A DNA stretch of 64,000 nucleotides from Brachionus plicatilis (taxonomy: Eukaryota; Rotifera; Eurotatoria; Ploima; Brachionidae): NCBI GenBank assembly GCA_010279815.1, contig QEOQ01000590.1, positions 551,149 through 615,148 of the forward strand. The letters are read 5' to 3'. Of this stretch, positions 37,884 through 49,830 are shown piece after piece. Within the stretch, counting starts at the first letter, position 1, and each line of letters starts with the position of its first letter. A program made the position numbers and the translations under genes. The notes beneath the pieces were generated by a model. It was not told the DNA's origin and did no database searches. It saw nothing but the letters and a program-made list of their open reading frames with translations.

Positions 37884-40689
37884 ATTCAGAGCTTAACAAA
37901 TTAGAAAATTTTAAAAGATAAAATAGTTGTAAAGTTAAACTGGACTGTTATATATTCAACGATCCCTAGGCAGAATTCCTTAGCTTTCTTTCTTAAAATA
38001 TAGACCCAACCCTGTTCATATTGGAATTTTAAAATGGTTCTTAATTTAGATGCAAAATTATTTTCTATGCTCAATGTAACATTATTGTCTGTATAGTAAT
38101 TTAATTAAAACTTTAAAAAACAGGAAGGCGATGCCAAGGTCTCTAATGAAAAGAGCGTAATTACTTAATTAAATCAGCAGGGGTTTACGTGGCTTAAAGG
38201 CATTAAATATACTCAAGATACTATCCGTAAATTTATTAACTTTGAAAACTAGAACTTATGAATATATTAAAAATTGAACTTGAATTAATTTTCCTATATA
38301 GATGAATGAATTTAACGTTATAAATACAAGATAAATATTTTAATCTACCTGTATGAGTTCAATCGATTTTTGTGACCCTATTTTGATGAAATAAAAAATT
38401 TTAAAGGCCTAAAGTAAAATTTAACTGACAAAATTTTCCTTTCTTCATTAAGTTTTATTAATTCAGGTCTGCTCGTTTGATTGACAGATTCCAAAAATTA
38501 TTAATTTAAATTATTAATTACAAGATTAATTACAACATTTTGATTAATTAGTATGACTTTTTACTTAAACATAACATGCCCTTTAAACTTAAAATGGTAT
38601 TATATATTAAAGCTGAAAATAAATTAACTCGTAAATTTTCTAATTTATTAATTTTGGAGAATAATAAAAATATTAAAAAAAATATTAAACTAACTATTAA
38701 ATATTAAAAAGAAGACGGCAAATTAAAGTTTTTGTTTATATTTAAATGATAATGGTGAAAATTTATAATAAAATGTTTTTTTTGGATTTAAATTTTTTTC
38801 AAAAAACGCTCAATTTTAAATTTAATTTTTCATATCTGAAAATCTCCGAAAAAAATTTAATGCAATAAAATATCCTAATAAACGATAAAAATCCTAAAGT
38901 AAACAAATTAATTGAATAAAGTCAAATGAAGTAATTTAAATAAATATTTGAATTAGATTTCAGTGATGAGCATGATAAATTTTAATGCAACAAAATTTTT
39001 AAATTTTTTTATTTAATTTTAATTTCAAATAAAATTTATTCTGTCCAGTTTAAATTAAAAAGAAAAAAACAAAAAAAAATTAAAAATTCTTGTATAAAAA
39101 AATTACATAAAGAAACTTATTCAATGAAATTTTCGAAGAAGACAGGAACATATTTAAAGATGTTCAAAGAGAACATTTTTTTTGAAACCATTTTTTTTCT
39201 ATCCGTTCTTTGTTTTTATATTTATAACATTTTTATCAAATCCTGAGCAATTTTCTTTGTTATTGGTAAATTTGGTTATAGAACATTTGATATGGACGAG
39301 TCTCTGATATTTAACATTTGTTTTCTTATCTTTTTCTCTTCTTTTGTTCAATGTATGATTATTTAGAATTTTGCTTTTTAAAAGCTATTTCAAACTTATC
39401 CAAATGGTTAGCTTTTTTTTAATATTTATATCAAAGAAATAAAAATCTGTTTCTTTGGGATTATTTAAAGAATATGAAAAATTAAAGAAATTCAAAACTT
39501 AAGTGCTATTTGAATTTTTAATTTTTGACTTGAAATTCGTAAACTATGTCCTTTGAAACCTAAATTTTCCTTTTTATTTCTTAAGAAAGTTTTTAAACCT
39601 AGGGATCTAAAAAAAACTTACCCGTTAAAAAATTTGTGGTTCTTTAAGACCCAGATATTCAATGATAAAATTGAAATATTTTTTAAAATTATATACATTT
39701 TGAAAGAACATAAAATTTTTTATACTTTGGTGTATATTTTTATTTTAAAAAAAGGGGAACGTAATTTTTTTTTATTGAAAAAAAGCCAAAAACAACTCAT
39801 TTTTTCACTTGAATCGTATGCAGCCCCAAGACCAACGTTTTTGAAAAAAAAATAAACGTGACAAAATTCTGAACAAATTCATGGTTTATAATGTTTGAAT
39901 TTTGGCTCTGTTTTTTATAAATATAGTCTCAAAAACATATAATTTCATTTAAATTTTAAATATAATAATTAAATCGATAATTTTTTGAATGCTTTAACTA
40001 AATTTTAAACTAAATCTCATTTAAAAATATTATTTAATAATTGTTAACGAATTTTATGTCAAAAATCAGAAATCACATAGCAGTTAAGTTTTGAATTTCT
40101 TGAACTTAAAAAAAAATAAAAAATTTAAATTTTATGATATTTTCATTACATAAAAATGACAATTAAAAAATTTTAGTTAGATCAAATAATGAAAAATCAA
40201 TTTATAGTCCTTAAAAACAAAAAATCATGGACTATTGTTGTATGAAAACTCCGACTAGAGACCTCGACTAGAGAAAAAACCTTCTAAAGCTTATTTAAGT
40301 ATCTAAAACATATTAAAAATTTAACGCCTAATTTGAATTTTAAAGACATTTTTATTTAAGGTAAAAAATACTTTTTCTTATTAGCTAAAGACTTATAATT
40401 TTACTAATACCATTAGTAATAGTATTCGGAATACTAATGAAAATTTAAAAAATTCTTAAAATTAAAATTTTTTTAAAGAACTATTAACTATCATCTTCTT
40501 TACTGCTATGTTGGGCTTTCCATTTTAAGTAACTTGGCGTTTTCGTTCATAATATTGTTTTGTGAAACGGAGTGATCGTGTCATTGTTGAATTTATTTGT
40601 TTAACTGTTTAAGTAAAAAGGAATCTTAAAGATTTCACCACATGATTTTAAAAATTAAAATTAAAATTTATTGAAAAATTTCACAATTT
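37884..40689. other. AT-rich spacer
   Basis: About 2.8 kb without a supported gene. The open frame at 39553-39855 is Lys/Phe-rich low complexity and is not called. Near 40245-40270 a short direct repeat (CGACTAGAGA) occurs. Around 38110-38200 there is a slightly GC-richer patch with no recognised content. Confidence 0.5.
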
Positions 40690-40800
40690 CACGGTCGGTC
40701 CGCTTACCAACACTAGTTCATAATTATAAATCTTTAAAAATTCAAGAGTATCGCGGAATCTTCGATCAACAATAAATAAATCTTCATGTAAAACCAATTA
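40690..40800 (-). mobile_element. DDE-type transposase fragment
   Basis: The minus-strand translation reads EDLFIVDRRFRDTLEFLKIY and then NYELVLVSGP. This resembles the common transposase segment with V-D-R-G-F-R-D followed by a Leu-rich helix and Gly-Tyr. The Gly is Arg here and the frame is short, so it is a remnant. Confidence 0.45.
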
Positions 40801-40839
40801 CCAGCATTATCAAATTAAAAATTATTTTTTTCGTGAATT

Positions 40840-42231
40840 GAGCTTATTTGTTTTTTCTATTTGATTAATTGCTTCAATTATAGTACCATCAGTGAAAAAA
40901 CATTCATGAATTTCAAAAGACAACGTTTCTTGTATATTTGTTTTTGAAATGTGTTTGAAGATGATTTTTCAATGAATGTATATTTGGAATCTCAAAGCGT
41001 AACTTCATTTTGGCACGTAACTTGGTCAAATATCCAAAAATTAAAATCAGAGTTATTTAAAAGTCTGAAAGTTTCGCAACAACGGTTGGGATTTTAAATC
41101 TCAAAATTGTGTAAACAATAAAAGATTCACATTTTTGTCATAACTGGACAAATTTAAAAATAAAGGTTAAAAGCAAAAATTTTTTTAAAAAAAAATTAAG
41201 ACATATTCTTTTAAATTCATTGAATTTTCTTAATTTTTCAAATTTAAAAAAATACTAATCTCTCAATTGGTCTTGTTAAAAATTCATGCCCATTGCAACT
41301 ATTTTATTGCTATCGATTTGTGTGATCCCTGTCAGTTTTAAATCAAACGAAAATTGTTCTCCGTTTAGTAAATTTTTTAAAATTGTTGACAATATTTTAG
41401 ATTTAATTCTTTTTTAGAGATCGATTCAAATAAATTATAGCTCCAGATATATTTTCTTCAGCAATGTTTCCAGCTTCAAGAGGTGAGTATTTTGCTTTGG
41501 GTTCAGATTTTTAAATTAAAATCAAAATCGCCCATTTTTTCACGCAAAATAACATGACTAGAACATACAGACGAATACAATGTAATTTCAAGACATCAAT
41601 TATTTTGCTTCCGGAATAAATTTCCGCTGATTTCATCATTCCTTGCAATCTTCGAATTAGTTGCAGATTTACATAAATTTTATCAGGAGCTGAAAAACCA
41701 TTGGAACCCTGTATTGGACAAATGTAATATTCAATTGAAATTTTCTTTTTTATTAAATGAGCATTCAATCAATTCATGAACAGTACCATTGATAGATTTC
41801 TTAATAATAGGATTAATTGTCAATGTATCGAAAAAATATCCAATTGAGGAAACCATTTATTGGCACAAACTTCTATTGTATTAATAAATTGCAGAACATC
41901 TTCAAAATTATCCGGTTTTACGCAACTTTTGGACTAAACGTGCTTTAATACTGGAATTATTTGAATTTTTAGCATCATCAAGTAGATTCCCTATTGGTAA
42001 CAAGGAACTTTTAAGGTATTCTGATCGTTCGCGAAAACCTCTGTTTTGAGCTAAGTTAGTAATAGCAATGTCTCTTGAATATGAAAAGAATTGCTGATCA
42101 GTAGATCCATAATCCAATTGCTTCTTTATTGGACTTAAATTTGAAAGTTTGGATGACACAAAATTGTTAAAATCAATTTGAAATGAATTGATATTTAAAT
42201 CTAAATATTCAATGAACAAATTGCCAGCCAT
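40840..42231 (-). pseudogene. Frameshifted gene remnant, family not recognised
   Basis: On the minus strand a clear coding start, MAGNLFIEYLDLNINSFQID, runs about 103 codons (42231 to about 41920). It then continues only by changing frame at homopolymers: near CAAAAG (about 41930) into CVKPDNFEDVLQFINTIEVC, at a T run (about 41835) into TLTINPIIKKSINGTVHELI, at an A run (about 41750) into ISIEYYICPIQGSNGFSAPD and DKIYVNLQLIRRLQG, and again further down into KYSPLEAGNIAEENISGAII. A last plausible patch (QETLSFEIHECFFTDGTIIE) is near 40840-40930. No GT-AG pair explains the shifts. Either it is a pseudogene or the assembly has homopolymer errors. No known domain was identified. Confidence 0.5.
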
Positions 42232-44164
42232 TTACATATTAGCACAGTAAATTTATGCTCAAATTTCAAATTTGCTGAAAATTTTTAAAATGTGCAATAA
42301 AATTGAATTACTGATTTTAAAATTTTAACAGCTATCAAAACTTATAAAATTAATTAAAATTAACTATTAATTATTTAAAATTTTTTGATAATATTTGAAC
42401 TTTAAAATTTGATCAAAATTTTTAGATTTATTTACACTATAAGATCATTTTAATTTTTGCTAAAAAATAAAAGAACGCTTTTTCAGCAAACTTATTACTT
42501 TTTTGTTCTTTACATTTTTTTGCTTTAAACATTATACTGTTAGTTGAAATTACTAAATCTTCATATCTATTTTGCTCCAATTTTTTTGAATCATCATTTA
42601 ATAGGTAATTTAAACTTATAAGTGTTTTTCTTGATATATTTTTCTTTATCTTGTTCTTTCTTTTCTTTACATAATTTTATTCACTGCTATTACCCTTCGT
42701 TTTATTTATTTGGTCAATTACCCAATCTCTAGTCTAAAAAGAAGGATTTTGATCCAATTAATTAATGAATAGATTACTTCGTTTAAAAGTATTTAAACAA
42801 TATTTTAATATTCATTTTTAGCTCAGATAATTTAAATTGATTAAAAAGAATCTATTCAAAAAGGTAATTTAGGAAAATTTTGTATTTTTATTAAGAATGA
42901 AATATTTACCATCAAGATTAATAACAATTATAAGAGAAAATATTATCTCCATGTTGAAATTAATTAGTTAAAAATAAATTGTTGAAAATAATTACTTTTT
43001 GTTTAATTTAATTAGTTTATTTACTAAATATTTAGTTTTAAATGAAAATCATTAATCAAAATATAACAAAAATTTAAATAAAAAGACAAAATTTATTTGA
43101 TTATTGCCTAATTAGACATGCTTTTGTTTTTTCTGGTTTTGAAGCAACAGCTTTCTGAATATACTTCAGTTGCATTGCTAAAACCTTTTGGTTTACTGCT
43201 ATGATAGCAATAATAATTTTTGAAATGAAAACTACAAAAGCATCTACTACTTGACCAATTATTTATTAAATTGTCCTTTTTTTAAAGCAGATTTAGATGA
43301 AGTCAATTTATAAAATTTTTTTTTATCTAATTTTAGTTTATTGTATATTGATTCATTGAATGAAAGATACACGGATACCAAAAATGGCCCTTCAATGGAC
43401 ACCTCAAGGGAGACGTAAGGTAGGATGACCAGCAGTAACATGGAGATCAACAATCACGAAAGAGCTCATCGAAATGGGATTGACATGGAGAGAAGCAAGG
43501 GTAAAAGGAAAAGATCGACTTGAGTGGAAATCAAAAGTAATGACCCTATGCTCCACAAGGATTGAATAAGAAAAAAAAATAGATCCATTGAATAGGATAT
43601 ATCTAATAAAACTGAATTTTTATTTTTTCAACAAAAAGTAATTAATCTCAACAGAAAGTAATTATTTTCGAAGAACAGGTAATTAACAGCCCAATAGTAA
43701 TAATGAATGCTAATTTTGACGCACTCTAAAAAAAATATCAGATTCCGTTTCATTCCATGAAATTCCATCCGATACCATTCAAAACAATGACATAATGCCT
43801 TATTCCATGCCATTTCGTTTTTTATTTTTCCTGATGTGAATTTTTAAAATTTTATTAATTTGAAAAATACAATTTTTCAAAAAAAATATTTGGGTTGTTT
43901 TTGATGACAAAATTTTAAATTATAAATAAAAAATGATTTTTAATTTAATTGAGTAATAGGCTCAATTTTTGGGTTTATACTTAATATCTGTGTACAAATA
44001 ATTAAATTTTATAAATGAATGGTCGATTTTACAATCATTCAAATCATTAAGTGTAGGATTATTTAATTTTTTTTTATTAATTAATTTTAAAAAATTCCAG
44101 GTAACAAATTATTTAAAAAAAATTATCAATTTTATTTTTCAAAATAAAATATAATTAAAAATTT
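42232..44164. other. AT-rich spacer with a LINE tail
   Basis: Downstream of CEP83 and upstream of the frameshifted gene. Apart from the LINE 3' fragment at 43365-43569, no gene is supported. The stretch 43735-43815 repeats ATTCCAT-type words. Confidence 0.5.
43365..43569 (+). mobile_element. 3' end of a LINE ORF (non-LTR retrotransposon tail)
   Basis: The plus-strand translation reads WTPQGRRKVG, one stop, PAVTWRSTITKELIEMGLTW, then REARVKGKDRLEWKSKVMTL, CSTRIE and a stop. This matches the typical C-terminus of CR1/RTE-like LINEs (W-P-x-G-K-R-x-x-G-R-P-x-x-T-W-R ... D-R-x-x-W-R ... L-C-x-x-R). One internal TGA replaces the expected Arg codon. Confidence 0.8.
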
Positions 44165-47100
44165 TTAAAAATCATCATTATCTGATGAGGAAGATTTTGC
44201 CGAAATTTCAAAATCTTCTTCGTAACTAATAGACTCTTCTTCGTTTTGTGTGTTGAGGTGTTTTTCATCTAATTTTTCCTCATTTATTTTTGATTGTGTT
44301 TCAGCAATTTTTTCAGCATTTTCTTGCAATAAATTCGAAATAGAAGATGATGAAGATGAAGAATAAGACAATTTTTTAACTTCCAACTCTTTTTGATTCG
44401 ATTCATCTGCAAACGTCTCAAATGGATCAATGTATTCTTCTGTTTTTGCGGTTGATTTTTTTGATTTATCAGGACTGGGTGTCCTAGCCTGACTTTTTAT
44501 ATCCGGAGATTGGCTAAGTGATTTATCAATTGAATGCGCTGTCATGTTTTCGATGGTATTTTTAGAATTAGTTTTTAATTTGTCTTTTTGTTCAGACTGA
44601 AGATTATCTATTCTATTAGTGATCTCTTCTATCCTTGATTCCTGAGCAAATAAATTAAGATTAAATTCAAAATTAAATTAAATTTTACCAATTCGTTTTT
44701 GTCAGACTCATAAGGGTCTATTTTAATCAAATCAATAAGATTCTTTTTTTCGGACTCAAAGACTTTGTTATTTCTTGGAGAACCAAAGTTGCTTTGGCTT
44801 ACAGTCTGAGCTATTGGTATAAATGTTTGATGTCTTTTTTCAAAAGTCGGATGAAATTTTAATGCTTGATCTGTTTTATTTATTACATTTGTTGCAGAAT
44901 AATTTTCGCCTTGAATGATAACTTCTCGAAACGCTTGGTGCCTAGATGTAATGGAGTCTAGATGAGCTTTTAACTTATTATAAGCTTGCATTGGTACCAT
45001 TTGATTCATGCTTTGCTCCTTAAGTTGTATCTCTTTCATTTTAGCATTTAATGCTTCAGCTTTCATTTTTATTGCTTTTGCATAAGTTTGGAATTTTTTC
45101 TTTTTCTTTGAAAAAATTTAAATTAAATTTTTAAATTAAAAAAAATGTAATACTTTTTCATGAGTTTGTTTGAATTCATTTATTTTTTCAAGAGCCCTGT
45201 TTAATTTTGACTGTAAATCTTGATTTTTAAAATTGAAATCATTACGCTCTGATACATGATCTGTTTTAATTTCCATAAGTCTATTCTCATACTCTTCTCT
45301 TAACTTTATTTTTTTTAGGATTAATTGTCAAAAAAAAATTAAATATTTACTCTTTTAATTTGTTCTTTTAAGCATTGAACCTCTTGCCCATAAAATAAAA
45401 CCTCGTTTTTTAATTTAAGGTTTATTTCAGTTAATTCCTGTTCAAGACCAGTATTTGATGATAGTTCAGTTTCAAGTTTATTACATTTTCTTGATAATTC
45501 TCTACTTTTTTCCTGTTCTTTTTCTAATTCGCTACGTAAATTATCAGAATCGATTATCAGGCCTCTTAATCTAGTGTTTTCTTTAATTATTTCTTCTCTT
45601 TGACTTTCAAATGATTTCAATCGATCATCACTCTTATCTTTTTCAACTTGAAGAGTGCTCAACTTGAAGTCGAAATCTTTGCTTAGTAGTTGAATTCTTG
45701 ACTCCAAATCTATTCTTAAAAAATTAAAATTGATTAAAATAAAAATTTTAATTCAGTTTAATAATATAAAATTAATTCATAAAAAAAATTTAAAAATATT
45801 TTTTTCTCTTCATTTATTTTTAAACTTTTATTAGCATTTAAAATTAATTTTCTTTTTAAATTAGAAGATTTAAATATTATATTTGATCAAAACGGATAAT
45901 AGATTCTGATCAAATCCTATCATTTTGTTAATTAATTTTACTAATGATCTCGGCAAACAGATTTTATAAAATCTAATGAAAAAATAATTTAATATTATAT
46001 AATGAAATTTTTTAAAATAATTGTTCGAAAATATTTGGAAGACTGTGTTTCAAAAAATATGTTAGATAGATAGATCTGTCTTTTGAAAACTATCGATCGA
46101 TTTTTAGAGAGTGGAATTTAAATAATGATCTTATCAATAAAATGTCTTTAAATATTGATTTTAAATTATAAATATATAATATAAAAATATTTTATTTTAC
46201 ATTTTTACAACAAAATTAAATTTAATTTCTGGCTAAAAAAATTATCTCTTAGAAATTAAAAAAAAAAATATGAGTCAATCAAGAAAATGTAACATCGTGC
46301 TACAAAACTTCATCTTTTTTGAATTTTTTTTAAAGTTTAAAGTCATCATATTCATCATATTTTTTATTGATTTCTAATACCGTAAAACCTGACAAGCTAA
46401 ATAATTACGTAGCGAAATAAAGCTTTAAGTAATGAATTAAAAATTGACAGTTAGAAGCAAATGATCAAGATATCAGTTAGAGCAGTTATTTTAATACCTC
46501 ATGAGCTTATATTTAATTTTTTTTTGCATCATGAGCTTGTATTTAATTTATGATAAATTAAGTATAAGGTAATACTAGGGTAATACCCGCTTATAGGCTA
46601 ATACTAATTTTTAGCCCTGGGCTAGGTTTTACGGTACTTTAACTTTCATATATTTCTATTTTTATAAAGAATTTAATAAATGATGTGTTAATCAGTCTTT
46701 CGAGGCACTAGCCTGTTGATTAATCTTGAATCTTTAATCTTGAATATTTGTCCGTCCTCTTACTTAGTACTAAGAAATGTTTCAACTGTTTAAAGAATTT
46801 CAAACTTCATTATAAACTGATAGATAACTTTTTTATGACTAATTCATTGATTTGCCAGGTAAATTCTAAATTTTTTTATAGATACTTTTATTTAGCTAAT
46901 TTTTATTTGAATAAATTTATAAACTCAATTGAAAAATTAGAATTAGTTACTTGAATCTTTCGACTAGAAGTGTATGGATGATTTGCGAAAAGATTTCGCA
47001 AAATCATCCATGCATAAATCCAGTCGAAATCACTATTATTGTACAGTCATCTCGTATTTAAGTCCCACCATTATTAAGTCCCCTTTCGTTTTAGTCCCCT

Positions 47101-49027
47101 AAAAACCATAGAACGGATTTCTCAATATTGATTACTTTTTTTTTTCATTGTGTCCCAATTTGATTTTATCCCCAAACATTAATAGAACCAAACCGGTGAC
47201 ATAATTGCGAGTAAACTGTATATTAATTAATCTGTATTTCAAAATTGAATTTCTTCTTTCACCTTATTCCTAAACCAACTTTTAACTTTTAAATTTAGAT
47301 TAATTTAACAAACCAAACTAAGCCAAACTCACAAAACTAATCGAGTTGACATTAAAATTTTTTAAATCGTGTTAAATTTAATAAGAATTTTTTTTAGTAA
47401 CTTTTTCATCTTGGTTTAAAAAAGTTTTAGCAAACAAACTTTTATCCCAATTAAAAAAAAATTTCAAAATTGCCAAAATATTATAATTTAGAAAAGAGCA
47501 AAAAAAAAAGTTACGACATCTAAAATTCTTGATTAAATATAACATTTAAAAAAATGAATTAATGTCTTTCTTATCTAAATCCTTTACTTTTTGATTTAAA
47601 AAAAAAATCCAGTACTTACTTTTCATTTGTTAGCTCATTAATTTTAGTCCAATTTTCCTCATTTACACCATTAATGGTTTTGGTCAGCTCTCTATCTTTT
47701 TCTTCAACCATTTTCTTTTGTAATTCAACATTATTATTGGCAATTTCAATTTTTAGTATTAGATCTTGGATATTATTATTGAGTGCCTCTTTTTCTCTGT
47801 TGCGCTCACCCCTTTCCCTTACCATTTCGAGCTTCAAATTTGCCAAGACTCTTTTACAATTATGCTGAACTTCATCAAATTTCAACTTCAAAGATGTATT
47901 TTCTCGCTCAGTATCATGCAATTTTCTGACAGTATTTGCCAGAGATTCTTGCAAATTGACACACTCTTTGTAAGAATTATCAGCTTGCTGCTTTAAAGAT
48001 TCTTTTTCGCTCTAAATAAAAATTTGAAAATCTAAAATTATTTGAAAAATTCTTAGACATTACCTCCAGGACAGAAATTTTAGTCGATAGATCCGAAATC
48101 AGCTTGGAATGATTTCGGATCAAAGAATTATTGTGCGATTCAATATGATCCAATCTTTCTCTCAACTCCTCGTTTTCCTCAACCAGAGATTTTATTTTAA
48201 TCTTAAATTGGTTATTTTCTCTTATGACCTCTCTAATCTTTAAAGCCTCAGCCTGGTTATTTTCTTGTAATTTTTGCCTTAACATATCCCTATCTTTCCT
48301 CAGAGCATTCAGTTCAATTTCTTGCTTTAGTTTTATCTGTTCCAAATAGTTATGATGCTCAGTTCGTTCATGTTCATTTGAAGATCTTAAAACATTCGAG
48401 TCCTGTCGGATTCGATTGCATTCGGACTGTAATTTTTGCAATTCTTGCTCTAATTGACGCACTATATCTTTATAAGGTGCTTCTATCTGTTGGCTTAGCT
48501 CTTCCTTCAGTCTTTCCAATTTTACTTCGTCCAATTCCTTCATTTTTTAAATAATTAAATGCAAAAATAAAAAAAAATCCACTTTTGTTTTAAGTTCTTC
48601 AATAAAAAGCTGTTTCCTTCTTAATTCCTGCTGCAATTTTTCAAACATAGCTTTGTACTTGTCCTGCATTACTTTGTTTTCCTCGACCAAATTTTGCATT
48701 TGAGACTTGAGCTCATAAGTTTCATTTTTAATTCTGAAAAAATTTAAAATTTAAAAGACAGAAAAAAAATATTTATAATTTTATATACCTGTTATGATCG
48801 GCTTTAAGAACTTTATAGTATTTTTGTAATTCTTCATTAGTTTTTTTTTCGTCAGCCAAAACATTTTCTAAATCTTTATACTTTTCGGCATAGTTTTGGC
48901 TAGTGATTGGATTTAGGTTCTCATTTATGTTGTGCTCGGCAAGTCTGCTGTTGTTTGCCAGAGCAGCGGGCAAAGACAAAATCAAGTTCTCGTCAAAATT
49001 ACTGTTGTTTCCAAATGTAGACATCAT
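44165..49027 (-). CDS. CEP83: CEP83 (CCDC41), centriolar distal-appendage protein
   Basis: A coiled-coil protein of centriole distal appendages, needed to dock the mother centriole to membrane before cilium assembly. Eight minus-strand exons: 48789-49027, 48583-48733, 48064-48537, 47620-48011, 45351-45714, 45154-45303, 44689-45105, 44165-44641; 887 aa. Almost all of residues 45-640 is heptad-rich coiled coil. Matches to vertebrate CEP83 include KYYKVLKADHNR near the N-terminus, QQIEAPYKDIVRQLEQEL, VEEKDRELTK, and the conserved C-terminal segment VPMQAYNKLKAHLDSITSRH followed by QAFREVIIQGENY. It is longer than the human protein (about 700 aa), with an extra acidic, Ser-rich tail (SYSSSSSSSISN, EEESISYEEDFEIS). 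Intron 4 (45715-47619) is about 1.9 kb against about 50 nt for the others, and holds two repeat structures. An RFX-type X-box lies 98 bp before the start. Confidence 0.88.
46378..46636. mobile_element. MITE-like element in CEP83 intron 4
   Basis: Bounded by perfect 13-bp terminal inverted repeats: TACCGTAAAACCT on the left and AGGTTTTACGGTA on the right, 259 bp overall. The outer TA could be the target-site remnant of a Tc1/mariner- or piggyBac-like insertion. No coding capacity. Confidence 0.6.
46958..47029. repeat. Long imperfect hairpin in CEP83 intron 4
   Basis: ATGGATGATTTGCGAAA (from about 46974), a 3-nt loop (AGA), then TTTCGCAAAATCATCCAT: 17 paired bases with one bulged A. Complementarity continues outward to TTTCGACTAG on the left and CCAGTCGAAA on the right, with an interior mismatch zone. 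The total length is about 72 nt, the size of a microRNA precursor or a very short MITE. Confidence 0.7.
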
Positions 49028-49370
49028 TTTAAAATTTTTTTAGAAATTTTTAAAATTTAGCCAGGTCGAATTTTTAATATATGGCCATGTATCCATTTTA
49101 GACTTGAACTAGAAAGAAAAAAGAGTTGCTATGGCTATGTAAGCCTAAAGAATCCAGAATTGATTTTATGTTAAGATAATTTTTAAATCCGGTGCGGATT
49201 CAGCTTGCAAATTTTAAAATAATTATGAATTTGCTTATTTTTCTCAGTCATTAGTAATTACATAAAAAAAAGCTGCTCTATTACCTAAGTAAGCCTAAAA
49301 AAAATCATTTATAAGAGAAACTTTTTTAAATATTTCATTTATAAAATTTAGACAATTTTTTTTAATCAAA
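49028..49370. other. Shared divergent promoter of CEP83 and the first SelW gene
   Basis: 343 bp separate the CEP83 start (minus) from the first selenoprotein start (plus). The X-box-like site at 49125-49138 lies here. The rest is A/T-rich. Confidence 0.5.
49125..49138 (-). promoter_or_regulatory. RFX X-box of CEP83
   Basis: The minus strand reads ATAGCCATAGCAAC, which fits the ciliary-gene X-box consensus RTHNYYWTRRNRAC at all 14 positions. It is 98 bp upstream of the CEP83 ATG, the usual distance for this element. RFX factors drive ciliary genes through such sites. Confidence 0.6.
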
Positions 49371-49722
49371 ATGAGCACTAATCCAGTTCAAGTCACTATT
49401 GAATATTGGTAAGAATAATAGTTAATTAAAAAAAATTTAGTAATAAGTATTTTATTAAAGTGGCGCATGAGGTTACTCATCTCGCTTTAGACAACTTCAG
49501 TATGAGATAATTCAAGAGGTTTCTAATGCGAGAGTTGAGGGCCGTGTTGGCCGTCGATCGTCATTCGAAGTGACAATCAATGGCAAACAGGTCTTTAGCA
49601 AATTGGCACAAAATGGATTTCCGGTATACGAGAAGATTGTCGAAGAGGTAATCAAGGCGTCAAAAGGAGTTGAAGTCAGTGAAGTCGCTGAGGTTCAATC
49701 AAGCAAATGTGTCATATCATAA
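49371..49722 (+). CDS. Selenoprotein W/MIEN1-like protein 1, with CaaX end
   Basis: A small thioredoxin-fold (Rdx family) selenoprotein. Exons 49371-49408 and 49461-49722; 99 aa. The 52-nt intron splits the redox Cys codon (TG|T). The redox motif is C-G-A-U, with U encoded by TGA at 49468-49470, then GYSSRFRQLQ. The fold continues SSFEVTINGKQVFSKL and GFPVYEKIVEEVIKASKG, closer to MIEN1 (C35) than to plain SelW. It ends SSKCVIS then TAA: CVIS is a CaaX box, likely prenylated, as CVIL is in MIEN1. The other five copies lack it. Human MIEN1 has Cys where this has Sec. A SECIS-like hairpin is in the 3' flank. It is divergent from CEP83. Expected role: membrane-tethered thiol redox protein (inference). 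Confidence 0.88.
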
Positions 49723-49784
49723 TTATTTATTTTTTCTTATAAAAAATTGAGAAATGTTTGATAATTAAATTTGAATCATTTACG

Positions 49785-49830
49785 ATGACTAGTGTCACTA
49801 AAAATTTGAAAAAATTGGCGATACTACGAC
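49785..49830 (+). promoter_or_regulatory. SECIS element of SelW-like gene 1 (variant)
   Basis: ATGA (49785-49788), a stem TAGTGTC pairing with GATACTA, an unpaired A run (AAAAA) 11 nt after ATGA, and a 3' quartet CGAC (49827-49830). The tandem G.A pairs of the quartet are kept, but the usual U before GA is C. It lies about 315 nt downstream of the Sec codon and 63 nt after the stop. Confidence 0.65.

Noticed and set aside
39553..39855. 100-codon Lys/Phe-rich frame
   Set aside because: A/T homopolymer translation without any family resemblance.
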